NCBI GenBank assembly: GCA_022393335.1
Contig: JAJEKB010021001.1
Coordinates: 120,772-184,771, forward strand
Origin: Macrotrachela quadricornifera
Lineage: Eukaryota; Rotifera; Eurotatoria; Philodinida; Philodinidae
Direction: 5' to 3'
DNA length: 64,000 bases
The position numbers were made by a program, and so were the translations under genes. The stretch's first letter is position 1, and each line of letters opens with the position of its first letter. The notes below the pieces were generated by a model. It saw only the letters and a program-made list of their open reading frames with translations. It searched no databases and was not told the DNA's origin. Below are positions 36,004 through 47,446 of the stretch, piece after piece.

Positions 36004-36489
36004 TTCTTTACCTATATAATTACTGGCAATTTTTCTAATGTTTTATTTTTCTTTTAGAATAAATAAAAATAGAAATCGCGAACTGATCATGAAACATTTT
36101 TTTTTTTGGTACTTATACAATAGTTTTTCATTAAATGAAAAAATCTATCAAAGAAGAGAAAGAAAATAATTTCACTTGTTTTATATTAAAACAAAGCGAC
36201 ATGAAAACTAATAAAAAATAAACAAATATAAATGAAATCATGTCGCACAAAAACTATTTAACTGTGTTAATATATCATTTATATATGTAGTTAATTGTTA
36301 GTTTATATAATATATCCATTTGACAGAATTCTCCAATCGTTTTACCTCAATCACTCGCTAGATATTTCTCAAATCTAGGTATTTTTCCTGTAGCAGGCCT
36401 AAATAACTTTTTTTTCGATATAGGCCAATAGAGAAAAAACATTATCTATCTATGGTATTTGATCACACTTCAACTAATTGAATAATATT
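36004..36489. other. Intergenic, peptidase 3' flank
   Basis: Poly-A/T-rich. An AATAAA is at 36060, shortly after the peptidase stop codon, and could be its polyadenylation signal. Confidence 0.4.
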
Positions 36490-36854
36490 AAACTACTTAT
36501 AAAACCAATTTCGGCTTGTTATGCACTGGTTGTACAGAGTGTGTAATTTCAGGTTGGAATAATACTGTGATTTAAAACAGAGCCAATAGTAAATTTTATA
36601 CCAAATAAAAGTGCATCAATTATCAATATTAAATGGTAAGAGTTTTACAAAACTTTTTATATCAAACATAACAATTTGTTGTAAACAGAATGCATAGAAA
36701 CATTTTCTTCAATAAATTCCATTTTAAATACTCTTTCATTTGATATTAAATTTACCGTTGTCCTTATTTAAAATCACAGCATTATTTCACCGCAAAATTA
36801 CGCACTCTGTACAACCAGTGCATAACCAACCGAAATTGGTTTTATAGATAGTTT
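36490..36854. mobile_element. MITE-like element with ~90-bp inverted ends
   Basis: The left end reads AACTACTTATAAAACCAATT and continues TCGGCTTGTTATGCACTGGT and TGTACAGAGTG.GTAATTT. The minus-strand reading of the right end reproduces this (AACTATCTATAAAACCAATT...) with only a few mismatches over about 90 bp, including a TG(C)TGTGATTT block. It is 365 bp and non-coding, with no clear target duplication. Confidence 0.75.
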
Positions 36855-37189
36855 CATATTAGTACAGTTTTCTTAAGTGGAATTTTTTCTATCATTTGTA
36901 TAGATACGAATAAATCTGTTAGATGAACTGAAAATGAGTTAAAAATCTCAATTGAGTTATATTTTATTAGAAAACTAAAGAGTTCAGAATTTTTCTCAGT
37001 GAGATCATCTACCAAAAATATGTCTCAATTTTATTACAGAAGTCAAGATACTTGATATTAGAGACTGTGCAAAAACTACACATGCGCTTTATTTTTGTTT
37101 CAATGGAATACAAAAATGTTAAACATTTCTATAAAAAAAAAATTAATAAAAATTGTAGTAAAAAAGCGAAATGTATAACATAATTATCT

Positions 37190-37707
37190 TTATGTATTCT
37201 TCTTCGTTAATATTTTAACTTTTCTTTCAGCTAATACTTGTAATATCAATAATAAACCTAACAACACTCCCATTATTCCATGATTGTAGGCTATTTGTTT
37301 TAAATATCCGTCTTTTACACTATCACTTGCTTGAGTTTCAGCTGCTAATAAATCAATATATTTTTTTATTCTAAACAGAAAAATCGCAACGATTGTCATA
37401 AATACTGGTGCACTTAAAGTATCATAAATTGTTCGTTTAATATTTCGAAACATAATGATAGCACCAATAAACATTGGTACAAGTGTAACTAATGATGTAT
37501 ACCATGGTTGATGAAAATCATTCTCATAATAAGAAATACATGCATTACGTTGCATAGATGTGAGAGATGGAGAAACAAGTGAATAATGGTCACAAAACAT
37601 ATCAATAGATAAAAGACCTAATAAAATTAAAAATATTGAATAAAGACAATGTGAGAAGAATAAAACATACCGAAAGCATATGAAATGACACATAATGCTA
37701 AAACCAT
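37190..37707 (-). CDS. Four-transmembrane protein, paralogue A
   Basis: Two-exon model: exon 1 37671-37707, intron 37618-37670 (53 nt, GTATGT...TTTTATTAG), exon 2 37190-37617; 154 aa. Reading through the intron from a downstream Met gives a longer but false N-terminus. The spliced start MVLALCVISYAFGLLSID is confirmed by its paralogue at 39130-39649, which has the same intron position and phase. Four hydrophobic segments lie near residues 2-20, 52-70, 86-101 and 128-146. A first loop contains FCDHYSLVSP, one further Cys and PWYTSLVTL. The conserved FRNIKRTIYDTLSAPVF and DGYLKQIAYNHG segments look family-specific, but I cannot name the family. A membrane protein of unknown role. Confidence 0.75.
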
Positions 37708-38974
37708 CGTTTTTTTTATTCTAATAAATTAATCTAGTTTTTTTCTATTTAATCATTAGTGTAGAATCAAAAAATCTCTTTGTTTATATTTTTATTTAAA
37801 AAAAAAACAAGTTTCGTTTGTAAATTGATTGCCCAATAAAATAAGTATTACCACCCTTTCTATCTAATTAAAATTTAAATGTTCAAAATCCGTTCAATAC
37901 AAACTTAAACTAATTTTATCATATCTATAAAAATTCTATTTACTGCATCTAGATTAAAAAGCCGTATTTAGATGTCACTAGTTTTCGAAAAGAATAATTG
38001 TTCAAAAATATTGGTAAAAAATTAGATTGTCAACATATTAAACATCAAAAAATCTAAACTCTATAAGATCATCCGATTCTGTTACTGATATTTATCGATA
38101 AATATAATAAAAATTTTCATATTAATTCTTCTTCATAAAATTTTGTTTAATAAATGTATGTAGTAAATTGCCAGATGATAGTATGTTCTTTGAATTATAT
38201 TTGATTATTATTTGATGTTTTATAAGATCAAATTTTTCTTATGAAATAGAGTAACATAAAAAGAGTACTTTGTGAGATGATTCATTAAGAATCAGAATAT
38301 TATCTCACGTATGGTTTTTTTTGCAAGTAAATAGCTATTAGATTTCGAAAGAATTGTGGCAATTTAGTAAGGATCAAATAGACGCTAACAATTCTATGAA
38401 TTTATAGAAATCAATAAAATCTTTCATATATTCCGTCGTTTCTTTTGCATAGTTTGATGTCGAATGCAGTATATTACTTCAGTATCTTGATGAACCATAG
38501 CGAAGAGATTTCTTGATCTTTAAGTCACATGGAATATTCTAATCCGAAAAATTGGATTATTTCTACATTATCCAATTTCAAAAATGTAAAGCAGTGGAAT
38601 AAATTAACTGCACCAGAATAAAGGTTATGACTAGTACTTCACTATTTTGTAAAGTAAATCTCACATCAGTTTAATTCGTGTATGGGTGATATGTATAAAC
38701 TGGAATGTTAATGTGCAGAATTGACTAATGGAATACTAAACATATGGAAAAAATATTTGTAGGATTTCTTCTTCTAAATTTGATTGCTGAAAGTTTTAGT
38801 ACAATGAATGCAGTTCATCTTAAGGCTGTGAAACTAAATATGTTTCCAGAGTTTTCGACAAATAGAGGCTGAAAAGAGAAATATATGTAGAGTGAGATCA
38901 TATTGATTAAAGTAACGAATCATCTTGTAGATTATTTGTCAATTTTATTAGGAAAATTAAGAATTTTACCGTTA
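37708..38974. other. Spacer between tandem paralogues
   Basis: The part next to gene A (to about 38010) resembles the upstream flank of gene B, for example GATGTCACTAGTTTTCG at 37971 and 40137, so the duplication included flanking DNA. The rest is AT-rich with nothing recognised. Confidence 0.5.
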
Positions 38975-39129
38975 GAGACTGTGAATAAAACAGACAAACT
39001 TTACTTTTATTCCAGTCGAAAGTAAAAATGTTGAATATCGATATAAAATAAAATCAATAAAAATTACAGTAGAAAAAAAAGAAAAATCATCAATTTAATA
39101 AAAACAGTGTTATTATGATGTAATCATTT

Positions 39130-39649
39130 TCATAAAATTTTTTTCACCAGTTTTTTTGTTTTTCGTTGTGCTAATGCTTGCAATATCAATAATAATGCCA
39201 ATAATACTCCTATTATTGCATGATTATAGGCTATTTGTTTTAAATATCCTTCTTTTGCACTATCACTTGCTTCAGTTTCGACTGCTAACAATTGAATGTA
39301 TTTTTTGATTCTAAGTAGAAAAAGGCCTACTACTACCAAAAACACTGGTATACTCAAAGTATCATAAATTGTTCGTTTCATATTTCGAAACATGACGATA
39401 GCACCAATAAGCATTGGTAAGAGTGTGACCAATGATGTATACCATGGTTGACGAAAAGCATTTTGATAATATGAAGTACATGTATTAAGTTGAGCAGAAG
39501 TGGGAGATGGAGAAACAAGTGAATAATGATCACAAAACATATCAATAGATAAAAGACCTGATCAAATAAAAAATATGAAATCAAGGTAAGATAAAGAGAA
39601 TATGTGACATACCTAATGCAAATGAAACGATACATAATGCTAAAGCCAT
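39130..39649 (-). CDS. Four-transmembrane protein, paralogue B
   Basis: Exon 1 39613-39649 (MALALCIVSFALG), intron 39558-39612 (55 nt, GTATGT...TTTGATCAG), exon 2 39130-39557; 154 aa, phase 1 junction as in paralogue A. It aligns to A end to end without gaps, and I count 39 differences in 154 residues (about 75% identity). Conserved parts are the FCDHYSLVSP loop, PWYTSLVTL, KRTIYDTLS, RIKKYI and GYLKQIAYNH. Most changes are hydrophobic swaps within membrane segments, as expected for selection on a membrane protein. Function unknown. Same strand as A, about 1.9 kb away. Confidence 0.75.
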
Positions 39650-40224
39650 TTTCCTATTTTAATAGATGCTAAAATAATAAATAGAAAATCTAAAACAAAA
39701 ATAAGTTCTATGACTTCGAAACTTTTTTAGATTTATAAAAACCAAAATAGTTTAACGAAAAAAATTGATCGATTTATTCATTTCATCATTTACTTAATAT
39801 CAATAAATCGCTAGAATTAAACTTTACTCTAATGAACTTCAAGTAATTCGGATTTATAAAACCGAAAATTTGATTGTGAAACTTGAACAATCTATACAAA
39901 CTTGTTTTTTTTATCAGTTGTGTTTATCTAATAGAGTTTTAATCTTTAATTATGTTTTTACCTTAAAACAAACCACATTTTATTTGTAAAATATTCATCC
40001 AATGAAATAAGAACTAAGGCTGTTTCTTTTTAATTAAAGAATTCCAATGTTCGAAATCTGTACAGCAGAGACTTGCATTAATTTTGCATATCTAAAAACT
40101 CTCAGCTAGCATACATAGGCTACGAAGTCAGGACCAGATGTCACTAGTTTTCGTAAACAAAATTACACTGAAAAATTTTCTTATGTAGAATTACTTTCAA
40201 CACATTGCTTGAAAGAAAAGAAAT

Positions 40225-40310
40225 CTTTTACTTATGAGGGAAGGTCTCCAAGTGTGACTCTCCATTTTGAATCGGGTATTTATCATTTTGTAGAGCTCAG
40301 TGAGTACCCT
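40225..40310 (+). repeat. Single-arm relative of the 8.4-kb palindrome
   Basis: AAGGTCTCCAAGTGTGACTC followed by TATTTATCATTTTGTAGAGC and TCAGTGAGTAC matches the outer part of both palindrome arms (8441-8512 and 9000-9070) at about three of four positions over 70 bp. The rest of the arm is absent. It indicates a dispersed family. Confidence 0.6.
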
Positions 40311-41456
40311 AACCCCGTTATTCAGAAGGAACATCCTTGTAAAACATTAAACTCAAATGAAAGAGGGATATGTCCTATTTTGCCCGTATATAAAATAATA
40401 AATCTTTCTTATTTCATAGCTATCCTCATCAATTACTGGCTCAATTATAATAAAATAGTAAAAAATCAATATTTAATTTCATCGCTTATGCATTATCTCA
40501 AGAACGAACATGCATAAAATGTACAAAACAATATGATAAGAGTTCATCTCTGTATTTATGTAATTAGATATTATGTTTCTCCATTATAACTTTCTCTCTT
40601 CTCATAGGATGAATTACATAGACAGCGCAATGAGTATAAATGTACTGTTGTAGTCCGTTGTTTAGTTCACTTTGTTGTATTCACTACAATTTATCCAATG
40701 TTTGAAGATATCTTGTCGATCACTATAGTGTTCTAGTCTTACAGCGAAGCTACTATTGTTTGTTTCGTCTAGTTCGTTCTATTTAAGACGTGGTGTAGAC
40801 ATAATTGGTCGTTCATATTCATTGCCAGTTTTACAAATTATTTATTGGAAAAACAATTTTTTTCTCAATATTTGATTATAGTATCGTTATTATTATATAA
40901 AACATTAAATCAAATAGTCAGTCAAAACTAAGTGAACAATAGTAAGAATATTATTTGCAGTGATAATCAATTAGAACAAAGAATGATAATATTTATTTAA
41001 CATGCCATTTAAACTATAGGATACACTTTGTTGTAGTTTCTTCTTTATGTTCTAAAAAAACGGAAGAAGTCATGATACACGCTATTTCTAATACGATATA
41101 ATATCATTTTTTTCCATTCTGTTGTCTTACTCAAGTTACGTTTTCGTTTGTTTTTTTTCTTCCTCACATTACTATAGGCATTGTTCGAGGTAATGAAAAG
41201 GAGGTAGAATACGAAGAAAAATAAGATAACGTGTAAAGCCTATTCTGAATGAGTCATAACTTAGGATATCCATAGTCTTGTTTGTTGTTTTATGTGCATG
41301 TATATAGCGTTTGTAATATAAAAAAACAACATGATAAGGTGTGACGAGGCGATTTATTTATAGAAAAAAAGAAACGATCAATTATTTACTGGTATATAAA
41401 ATGAATTATTAATCTTTTTTTTATTTGTTTCGATGATTTAGATTCTGTTTATACTG
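40311..41456. other. Intergenic upstream of the methyltransferase gene
   Basis: AT-rich; no gene recognised. It should contain the methyltransferase promoter. Confidence 0.4.
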
Positions 41457-42317
41457 ATGTTTTCTGTCGCTACTCTTCCACTATCGACCACAACTGAGCG
41501 CCAAGAGATTTATAGTTACGTTCTTGCTCGTTATCATGGTCGCGAAAATACTCATGAGTGTATTTCAAAGTGTCTGTCACAACAAATATCACAAAAGCAA
41601 GAAGATTTTCGTGTTTTAATAATCGGACCTGGTCCAGGAGATATCGAGTTGAAATTACTTGCTTGTCATAAAATAGATTATTTAATAGCAGTAGAACCGA
41701 GTCTTGAAGTGGCCGAGACACTCGAAACAAATTTACGCTCATCGTCAAGTTTTATCAAGAAATGGAATATTGAACGAACAAAACTCGAATCTTATTTAAT
41801 GAATAAAAACAACATTGACGGTCCTTTCGATATTATTTTGATGACCCATTCAGTATATTATCTTCCTACTCGTGGTCAAATACTTCGTCAGGTTCGCTCT
41901 TTACTTCGTCCTCACACAGGTCAATTTATCATGGTCATCACATATGGTTGCTTCAGCACGATTACGCGCAAGTATATACCCGAATCAAAACATGTTTACG
42001 ATGCTGATGATCTTGATGATGATCTACGAGACGTTGGTATTCCATTCAAGCGTTATCTCACTAATGTTACATTGGATTTAACAGACCTCAAAGGCAATGA
42101 TAAGCTTGAATGGGCTTTTGCCTCGTTATTCCTAGAAGTCAATGTAGCTAATGATGACAAAAATCTTACAAAAGAGATGATCGAAGATTTGTTACATATG
42201 GCTGAGACGACTAAAGATGGTAAATTAGAGATTAAATTTCGGGAAGACATATTCCTTGTTCAACCAATCGACGAAAATGAGACAAGTTTTCTCAAAGAAC
42301 ATGTTATGTCCATCTAG
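41457..42317 (+). CDS. SAM-dependent methyltransferase, histamine N-methyltransferase-like
   Basis: Single-exon 286-aa protein with a Rossmann-type class I methyltransferase core. Motif I is VLIIGPGPGDIELKLL (53-68), the acidic residue ending strand 2 is Glu80 in IAVEPS, and the motif IV region is FDIILMTHSVYY (124-135), followed by a RSLLRPHTGQFIMVI strand (147-161). The GPGxGDIELKLL form with a VEPS strand and HSVYY resembles histamine N-methyltransferase (HNMT) and its invertebrate relatives, which methylate small amines with S-adenosylmethionine. The N-terminal ~45 residues (ERQEIYSYVLARYHG) match the helical start of that family. Cytosolic, no signal peptide. The start at 41457 is the first Met, after an AT-rich leader. 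The substrate is inferred only. Confidence 0.75.
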   Translation: MFSVATLPLSTTTERQEIYSYVLARYHGRENTHECISKCLSQQISQKQEDFRVLIIGPGPGDIELKLLACHKIDYLIAVEPSLEVAETLETNLRSSSSFIKKWNIERTKLESYLMNKNNIDGPFDIILMTHSVYYLPTRGQILRQVRSLLRPHTGQFIMVITYGCFSTITRKYIPESKHVYDADDLDDDLRDVGIPFKRYLTNVTLDLTDLKGNDKLEWAFASLFLEVNVANDDKNLTKEMIEDLLHMAETTKDGKLEIKFREDIFLVQPIDENETSFLKEHVMSI

Positions 42318-42517
42318 TTTATATAATGTTCTATTAGATTTTTATTTACTAATCAATTAGTTTGTGCCGTCACTAACTTTCTTCTCAAAGTGCAAATACT
42401 GTAGATGTGTTACCTTAAACACTTATTCTCGAGCTGAATCTATTCAAAGGAAGAGAAGGAAATTGCAAATCATCTACCAAAATAATTTTAATTTTGCTTG
42501 AGAATCATCATCATCAG
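42318..42517. other. Methyltransferase 3' flank
   Basis: Short spacer before a small inverted-repeat element. No feature seen. Confidence 0.4.
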
Positions 42518-42758
42518 GTAAAGGACGGGGTCAATAAGCGATGAAATCGGTCCCTTCGAGAAATTCAATTCCTTTTATATAAAACTTTTATATACAGTGC
42601 TTAAAATCGTTTAGTAGTAGTATTAAATCAATTGCAATTGTCTGGGCTGTACTCAGGTCGCCTGAAATAGTGAAAGATTTTCATATATACATGATGCCCA
42701 ACTAGGAATAGTAACTAGATGTTTTCGATTTCATCGATTATCGATCCCTGTCCTTTGC
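42518..42758. mobile_element. Small MITE-like element with ~33-bp inverted ends
   Basis: The left end GTAAAGGACGGGGTCAATAA is followed by GCGATGAAATCG. The minus-strand reading of the right end gives GCAAAGGACAGGGATCGATA and then ATCGATGAAATCG. It is about 240 bp and non-coding. No target duplication was identified. Confidence 0.55.
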
Positions 42759-44679
42759 AATTCTATATATTCTGCATGTCGGTCGTGTCTCATATTAAAT
42801 AGAAATCTTAACAGATTTCAATTGTCGTTCCACAATACTATTCTTTCTCATTTTGTACGTTTACATATAAGAATAGGAAGCATAATAAAGAAATTCACGT
42901 CAACTGATGATTAAATATTGATATCAAATTCAAAAAGTTTCGCATGAAGTGAAGTATGTGTTGTGGATTCTAATTTCATTGCAGGAAATATTTTATTTGT
43001 TCAATGAAAACTACCACCTGATGTTGCCTGTAATAATTGACAAATCAATTACAAGAAATGAACGTTAATTGTGGTGGTTATTATGAAACTAACTAATCAA
43101 CGATCGTTCACTAACAATTAAATCAAACACGAAAATTTAAATAACGTTTGTGTTTGAGAGACATTTTCAGAAATTTTTGTTTACTTGCAAAACACTTTTA
43201 AATTGTCGTATTCCATGCACATGTATGCTACAGAATTTTTTGAAGTCTTTTAAGAAAAACGTATGACTAGCATGTAAATGCCACTATTATTTATATGTGC
43301 CTGTAAAACGATTTGAATTTTAGTAACTTTTCAATTTTAATGCAGAAAGATTCTATTTTAGTATAACTATCATTACAATAATTCTGTATCAACACATAAC
43401 TTTTCAATATTGTACAATACATATGTTATCTCATGCAATGATTTAATTGTTTACTTGATAAAAGGAACTTGCATTTAAATAATTATGTTGCATTAACTGA
43501 AAAAATATGTTCATTTTTTGTACTTAAAAAGGTGAGTACACTCTAGAATTGGTCAGTGTGTCCGTTCGTTTACACGATAACTCTTTGCAACTACATCCGA
43601 TTGTGCTGAAATTTTGTGTGCAGAATTGATTCATCAGTATCGCGGTTGAGAAGTGGAGATGAGAAGGATCCGTCAAGAAATGGCCGAGTTATCGAAAAAA
43701 TTGTCATTATTGATCAGACTATCTCCGAGGGGGTACAGGGATTTTTTCAAAAAAAAATATTTTTCTCAGAATTATTTAAAATATGCATGAATCGACTCAG
43801 TTTTTAACGTTGATTCTGAATATGATATTAGTTTATAATCAAATCGTAGTTTTTTAAGTGAAATTTATATAAACAGGGTTCCAAAATGCATAAAACTTGT
43901 ATCATGAGGTCAATGTGCCTAAATATGTCTCGGGTGACTAGCAGTTTTGGAGTGTTATAAATGCATGATCTCGTCGCCACTAAAAAGAGTTATCAAATAG
44001 GAAAAATCCAAACTCGATATCTATTAATATTGATAGGTTATTATGAAAATATTGATGCCTCTGTCTATCATATATCTGTCATAGATCTATGAGGTTACCT
44101 ATCACCATAATCTCGCTAGATACAAGCACAAATCCATTCTGAAATAACTTCTCCTATTCGGTTTTCTAAGTTAAGCACGAATCTGAACTCGATTTTTGTG
44201 ATTTCTAAAGATATTATATCACTATGGGAGTTGAGTCAATAATCACTAGATGGGATCGCCTATAGTGTCGTCCATGCTAACTTGGCTCCGCATGTTTTCT
44301 ATTCTTATAATTAAGTGAGAAAAGATGTGTCTTGATGAGATCAATGTCTTGTAGAAAAATAAACCTAGGATATCGTGTACCAGGTGAGAAAAATCTAAAA
44401 TATCATCTCCCGGAATGTAATATTTTTTCAGATTTTCTCAGTTTTTGTCTTCGAGCACCTCTTTTATCTCATAACTTCCTCACTTGCGTAGAATGAATTT
44501 GTAGACTAAACTGTTTTCTATCCAAATGAAATGTCCCAGAGCTCAAATGGCCATCCTGTTCACGAGATAAGGTCAACATGCTGAGCGTAGATTCAAGATA
44601 GGTAGTTTTAAGACAGTTCGACAAAAATCAATTTGTCGTCAATACTTTTTACTTTTTGAAGTACACATAACACTCGGAT
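42759..44679. other. Intergenic, repeat-like composition in its second half
   Basis: 43530-44660 has higher G+C than its surroundings and phrases such as GGCCGAGTTATCGAA that look like an old dispersed repeat, but I cannot define ends. A perfect short palindrome CTCGGATTTGAATCCGAG lies near 44672. No gene recognised. Confidence 0.35.
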
Positions 44680-44886
44680 TTGAATCCGAGGTTTTCACAT
44701 TTATTTTATTCTATGATCCAAATAAGCATCATAATCCATCACGTCGATCTGGATATTTTATTATTTCGATGTATGCAATGCTTATATCAATGTGTCTCAG
44801 CTAGTAATCATATTCGACAAATTGTTTGTATCTGTTGTCCTAGCATATCAACAATAATCAATGAATTGCCATAGCAGCAACAAAAT

Positions 44887-45114
44887 GTGTTAATCTATCT
44901 GTGTACAGAACATGATAATCATGAGATGAATTCAATTCATGATCGAAACACGCGAGATGATATTGCGTTTAATCTTAACAGTGACTGCGAATGTAAAGGC
45001 CGATTTGCGCTATTGGATGCATCTTATATGAATGGAAATATAGGTCAAGCTCTAGATGAATTACAAAAAAACCAAAGAACAAACATGCAATACACTGGGA
45101 ATATCTTCTATTAA
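44887..45114 (+). pseudogene. Possible remnant of a protein-coding exon
   Basis: A 75-codon frame has hydrophilic, mixed composition (DCECKGRFALLDASYMNGNI and LDELQKNQRT) unlike chance translations nearby. In-frame codons continue upstream, past a stop, into another open stretch from 44680. GRFALLDASYMNGNIGQ faintly recalls the GNIGR.LNHSC region of SET domains, but the NHSC motif is missing, so no family is assigned. It could be a degraded exon. Confidence 0.22.
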
Positions 45115-45400
45115 TGGAAGTCATCAGAAAAATACTCCTCCAAATCTATTGAATACATTTTCTAAAAGTCAAGAAACAATATATACAGACTTAAATTTTG
45201 TTATTTAAGAAATAAATCTCATTGTTTTATCTAAAATATAATTAAGTAATACAATTAATTTTTTTTTAAATATAAAAATCATATTTGCCACTTAATTATG
45301 AGAAAACTAACTAATTAAAGGATATAAAATTATTTCTGAGTCAATTCAGCATAAAAATAAATCTATAAATCTATTTTTAAAACCTTTACATATACATGTA

Positions 45401-45780
45401 TACCAAGTCGTTGAGAGTGAGAAGGAGCAAAAAAAGTTAGAACTTAGAAAGAAATTCCAAATTGATGAATTATTAAAACATCTACATAAATCTTGAAGTT
45501 TTTGGTAAATTACATAGTGATATTGGTCATTTTTTTGTAAGTAATTGTTTAACATGAATAGATTTATTGTTCCACGATACAATCGACCATTTCTTTCAAT
45601 TATATGAAAATACTTATGATCAAAATTCATGATTAAGCCAAAATCGTGCAAAAGTTGAAAAATAACCAAAACTTACAGAATATTTGAAAACTCAATATAA
45701 AACATAATTTAAAAAAGTAGACTAAAAAATATTCATACGTTTGTATTTTTTCTGTTGTTATTTTAACATATAATTTTCTT
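45401..45780 (+). pseudogene. Truncated sigma-class GST pseudogene
   Basis: The sequence aligns to the C-terminal half and 3' flank of the intact GST gene at 46403-47020. CCAAGTCGTTGAGAGTGAGA at 45401 corresponds to the PIRREQDE codons near residue 104. GGTCATTTTTTTGTAAGT-like sequence corresponds to GGHFFVGN. The match continues through the stop codon into a shared 3' flank (ATATTCATACGTTTGTATTT). The coding half before residue ~104 is absent. Small indels and several stops break the frame. It lies about 1 kb upstream of the intact gene on the same strand, so it is a decayed tandem duplicate. Confidence 0.85.
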
Positions 45781-46380
45781 TCACTACTTTAGTATTTATT
45801 TCTTGCGTCTAATCTTGCTTGATATGAAATAAAAAACCTTTTTAATCACTACAAATTTTAATGCATCCAAAGTGAAAGAGAATGAATTTATTGCCAATGT
45901 TGAGAATTTTTCAGTTATATTAAAATAGTCATTTTACTTCTATTTGTCGTTGCTACCAAACTGATCATGTCGTGATGAAGCTCGATCTATTCTATTAATA
46001 TAAATATACGTTCTGTGATGCACTAACATTGCACAATAATTTTTTTTTAATTGCACCGTTCATAGATACATCATTGCATGATTGTTTATTAAGGAAAGTT
46101 TTCCTGCAGCTAATATCGAAATATGATTTGGAATATTTGTATTTATAAATCTTCATTCCGAATTTATAGAATTATTTTATTGTTAAATAAATTTTGTACA
46201 TTTTATTGAGACTGAATATGCAATATCAACAGTTCGGTTTTTCTTTTTCACTTCTTCTAAATGTTTGCAAATAATGATGAATCATAAAAATCTGCTAGTA
46301 ACATGTATGATAATAGATTCTGTTATCTCGAATAGATACTCCTTTCTATATATAAAATATTCTCTTTCTTCAACAAATAT
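45781..46380. other. Intergenic upstream of the GST gene
   Basis: AT-rich, with no motif I can name. It should contain the GST promoter. Confidence 0.4.
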
Positions 46381-46383
46381 CAG
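46368..46383 (+). promoter_or_regulatory. Candidate splice acceptor in the GST 5' leader
   Basis: TTCTTCAACAAATATCAG ends 19 nt before the ATG at 46403. It could be a spliced-leader trans-splicing site. Supported by motif and position only. Confidence 0.3.
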
Positions 46384-46402
46384 TTAAATTCAAGTCATAG
46401 TA

Positions 46403-47020
46403 ATGTCAACATATAAACTTTATTATTTTAATGGCCGTGGTCGTGCTGAAGTATCTCGTTTAATTTTTGTTGTTGCTGGTCAAAAATTTGAAGATATTCG
46501 TTATGAACATGATGAATGGCCATTACATAAAAATGAAATGCTTTTAGATCAAGTACCTGTTCTTGAAGTTGATGATATTAAATTACCGCAATCATTATCA
46601 ATTGCTCGTTTTCTTGCTAAACAATTTCAATTAGCTGGTAAAAATAATTTTGAACAAGCAAAAGTTGATGCTGTTGTTGATACAATTCATGATCTAATAA
46701 CAGCATTTTTGCCAATTCGTCGAGAACAAGATGAAGTAAAAAAACAAGAACTTATAAAGAAATTTCAAACTGATGAATTACCAAAACATTTACAAAATCT
46801 TGAAGTTTTAGGTAAATTATATGGTAATGGTGGTCATTTTTTTGTTGGAAATCATTTAACATGGGCAGATTTATCGTTCTACGATCGAGGAGAAACTCTT
46901 CTTAATTTAGATAAAAATTGTTTAGATGAATATCCATGGTTAAAACAAAATCGTGCTGAAGTTGAAAAACAACCAAATATTGCAGAATATCTTAAAAATC
47001 GACCCAAAACAACATTTTAA
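46403..47020 (+). CDS. Glutathione S-transferase, sigma class
   Basis: Single-exon 205-aa protein of the usual length for the class. The thioredoxin-like N-domain has Tyr8 in [11 protein letters not shown], the catalytic tyrosine that activates glutathione in sigma GSTs, and the glutathione-site segment QVPVLEVDD...[12 protein letters not shown] (50-72). The all-helical C-domain (82-205) contains [14 protein letters not shown] (147-160), the N-capping and hydrophobic staple region. The enzyme conjugates glutathione to electrophiles; some sigma members isomerise prostaglandin H2. It is cytosolic. The start is unambiguous because MSTYKLYYF is the family N-terminus. A broken copy lies 0.6-1.0 kb upstream, showing local duplication. 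All active-site residues are present. Confidence 0.95.
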   Translation: MSTYKLYYFNGRGRAEVSRLIFVVAGQKFEDIRYEHDEWPLHKNEMLLDQVPVLEVDDIKLPQSLSIARFLAKQFQLAGKNNFEQAKVDAVVDTIHDLITAFLPIRREQDEVKKQELIKKFQTDELPKHLQNLEVLGKLYGNGGHFFVGNHLTWADLSFYDRGETLLNLDKNCLDEYPWLKQNRAEVEKQPNIAEYLKNRPKTTF

Positions 47021-47446
47021 ACAAAATAAACTGATGAATATTTCGTGTATTCGTATTTTTTTTCTATTATTATTTTAACATTATGAGGGAACAACCACTC
47101 GCGATGAGTTTGTTTGACTGAATGCCCGCGAAAAAGGATAAACAAGCTAGGAGAGAAGAAAGAAGAGAGACAATGATGGATGTGATGGATATCAAATTTC
47201 AATCAATATTTTTTTTCTAACAGTCTTGAATTGAAATGCATATATAATTGAGAGAAGAGATATTTAGAAGTAACAAAAAGTTCTGATGAAATCAAATAAA
47301 AAATGGCTTCGTACCTCAACATTTATACTTAATTTTGTGAGAAAGTTTTGTTAATCATACGGGTCTGATATTAACTGAACTGAAACTGATCACATATAAA
47401 GTCTTTCTTTTTACATGGATATCGATGAAGACAGATTGAACTCATC
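47021..47446. other. GST 3' flank
   Basis: The first 60 bp are shared with the GST pseudogene flank. The rest has no recognisable feature. Confidence 0.45.

Larger units (their letters stand above)
37060..40170. repeat. Tandem segmental duplication carrying the four-TM gene
   Basis: Copy 1 spans roughly 37060-38010 and copy 2 roughly 38975-40170. Similarity outside the coding regions includes TTAGAGACTGTG at 37061 and 38973 (3' side) and ATGTCACTAGTTTTCG at 37972 and 40138 (5' side). The noncoding parts have drifted with indels, so the event is old relative to other duplications in the window. Confidence 0.65.

Noticed and set aside
37618..37693. Longer N-terminus (MCHFICFRYV...) for four-TM paralogue A
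   Set aside because: It is translated intron. Spliced exon 1 matches paralogue B in sequence, position and phase.
44887..45114. SET-domain resemblance (GNIGQ)
   Set aside because: The diagnostic NHSC motif and cofactor residues are absent; resemblance is a few residues only.
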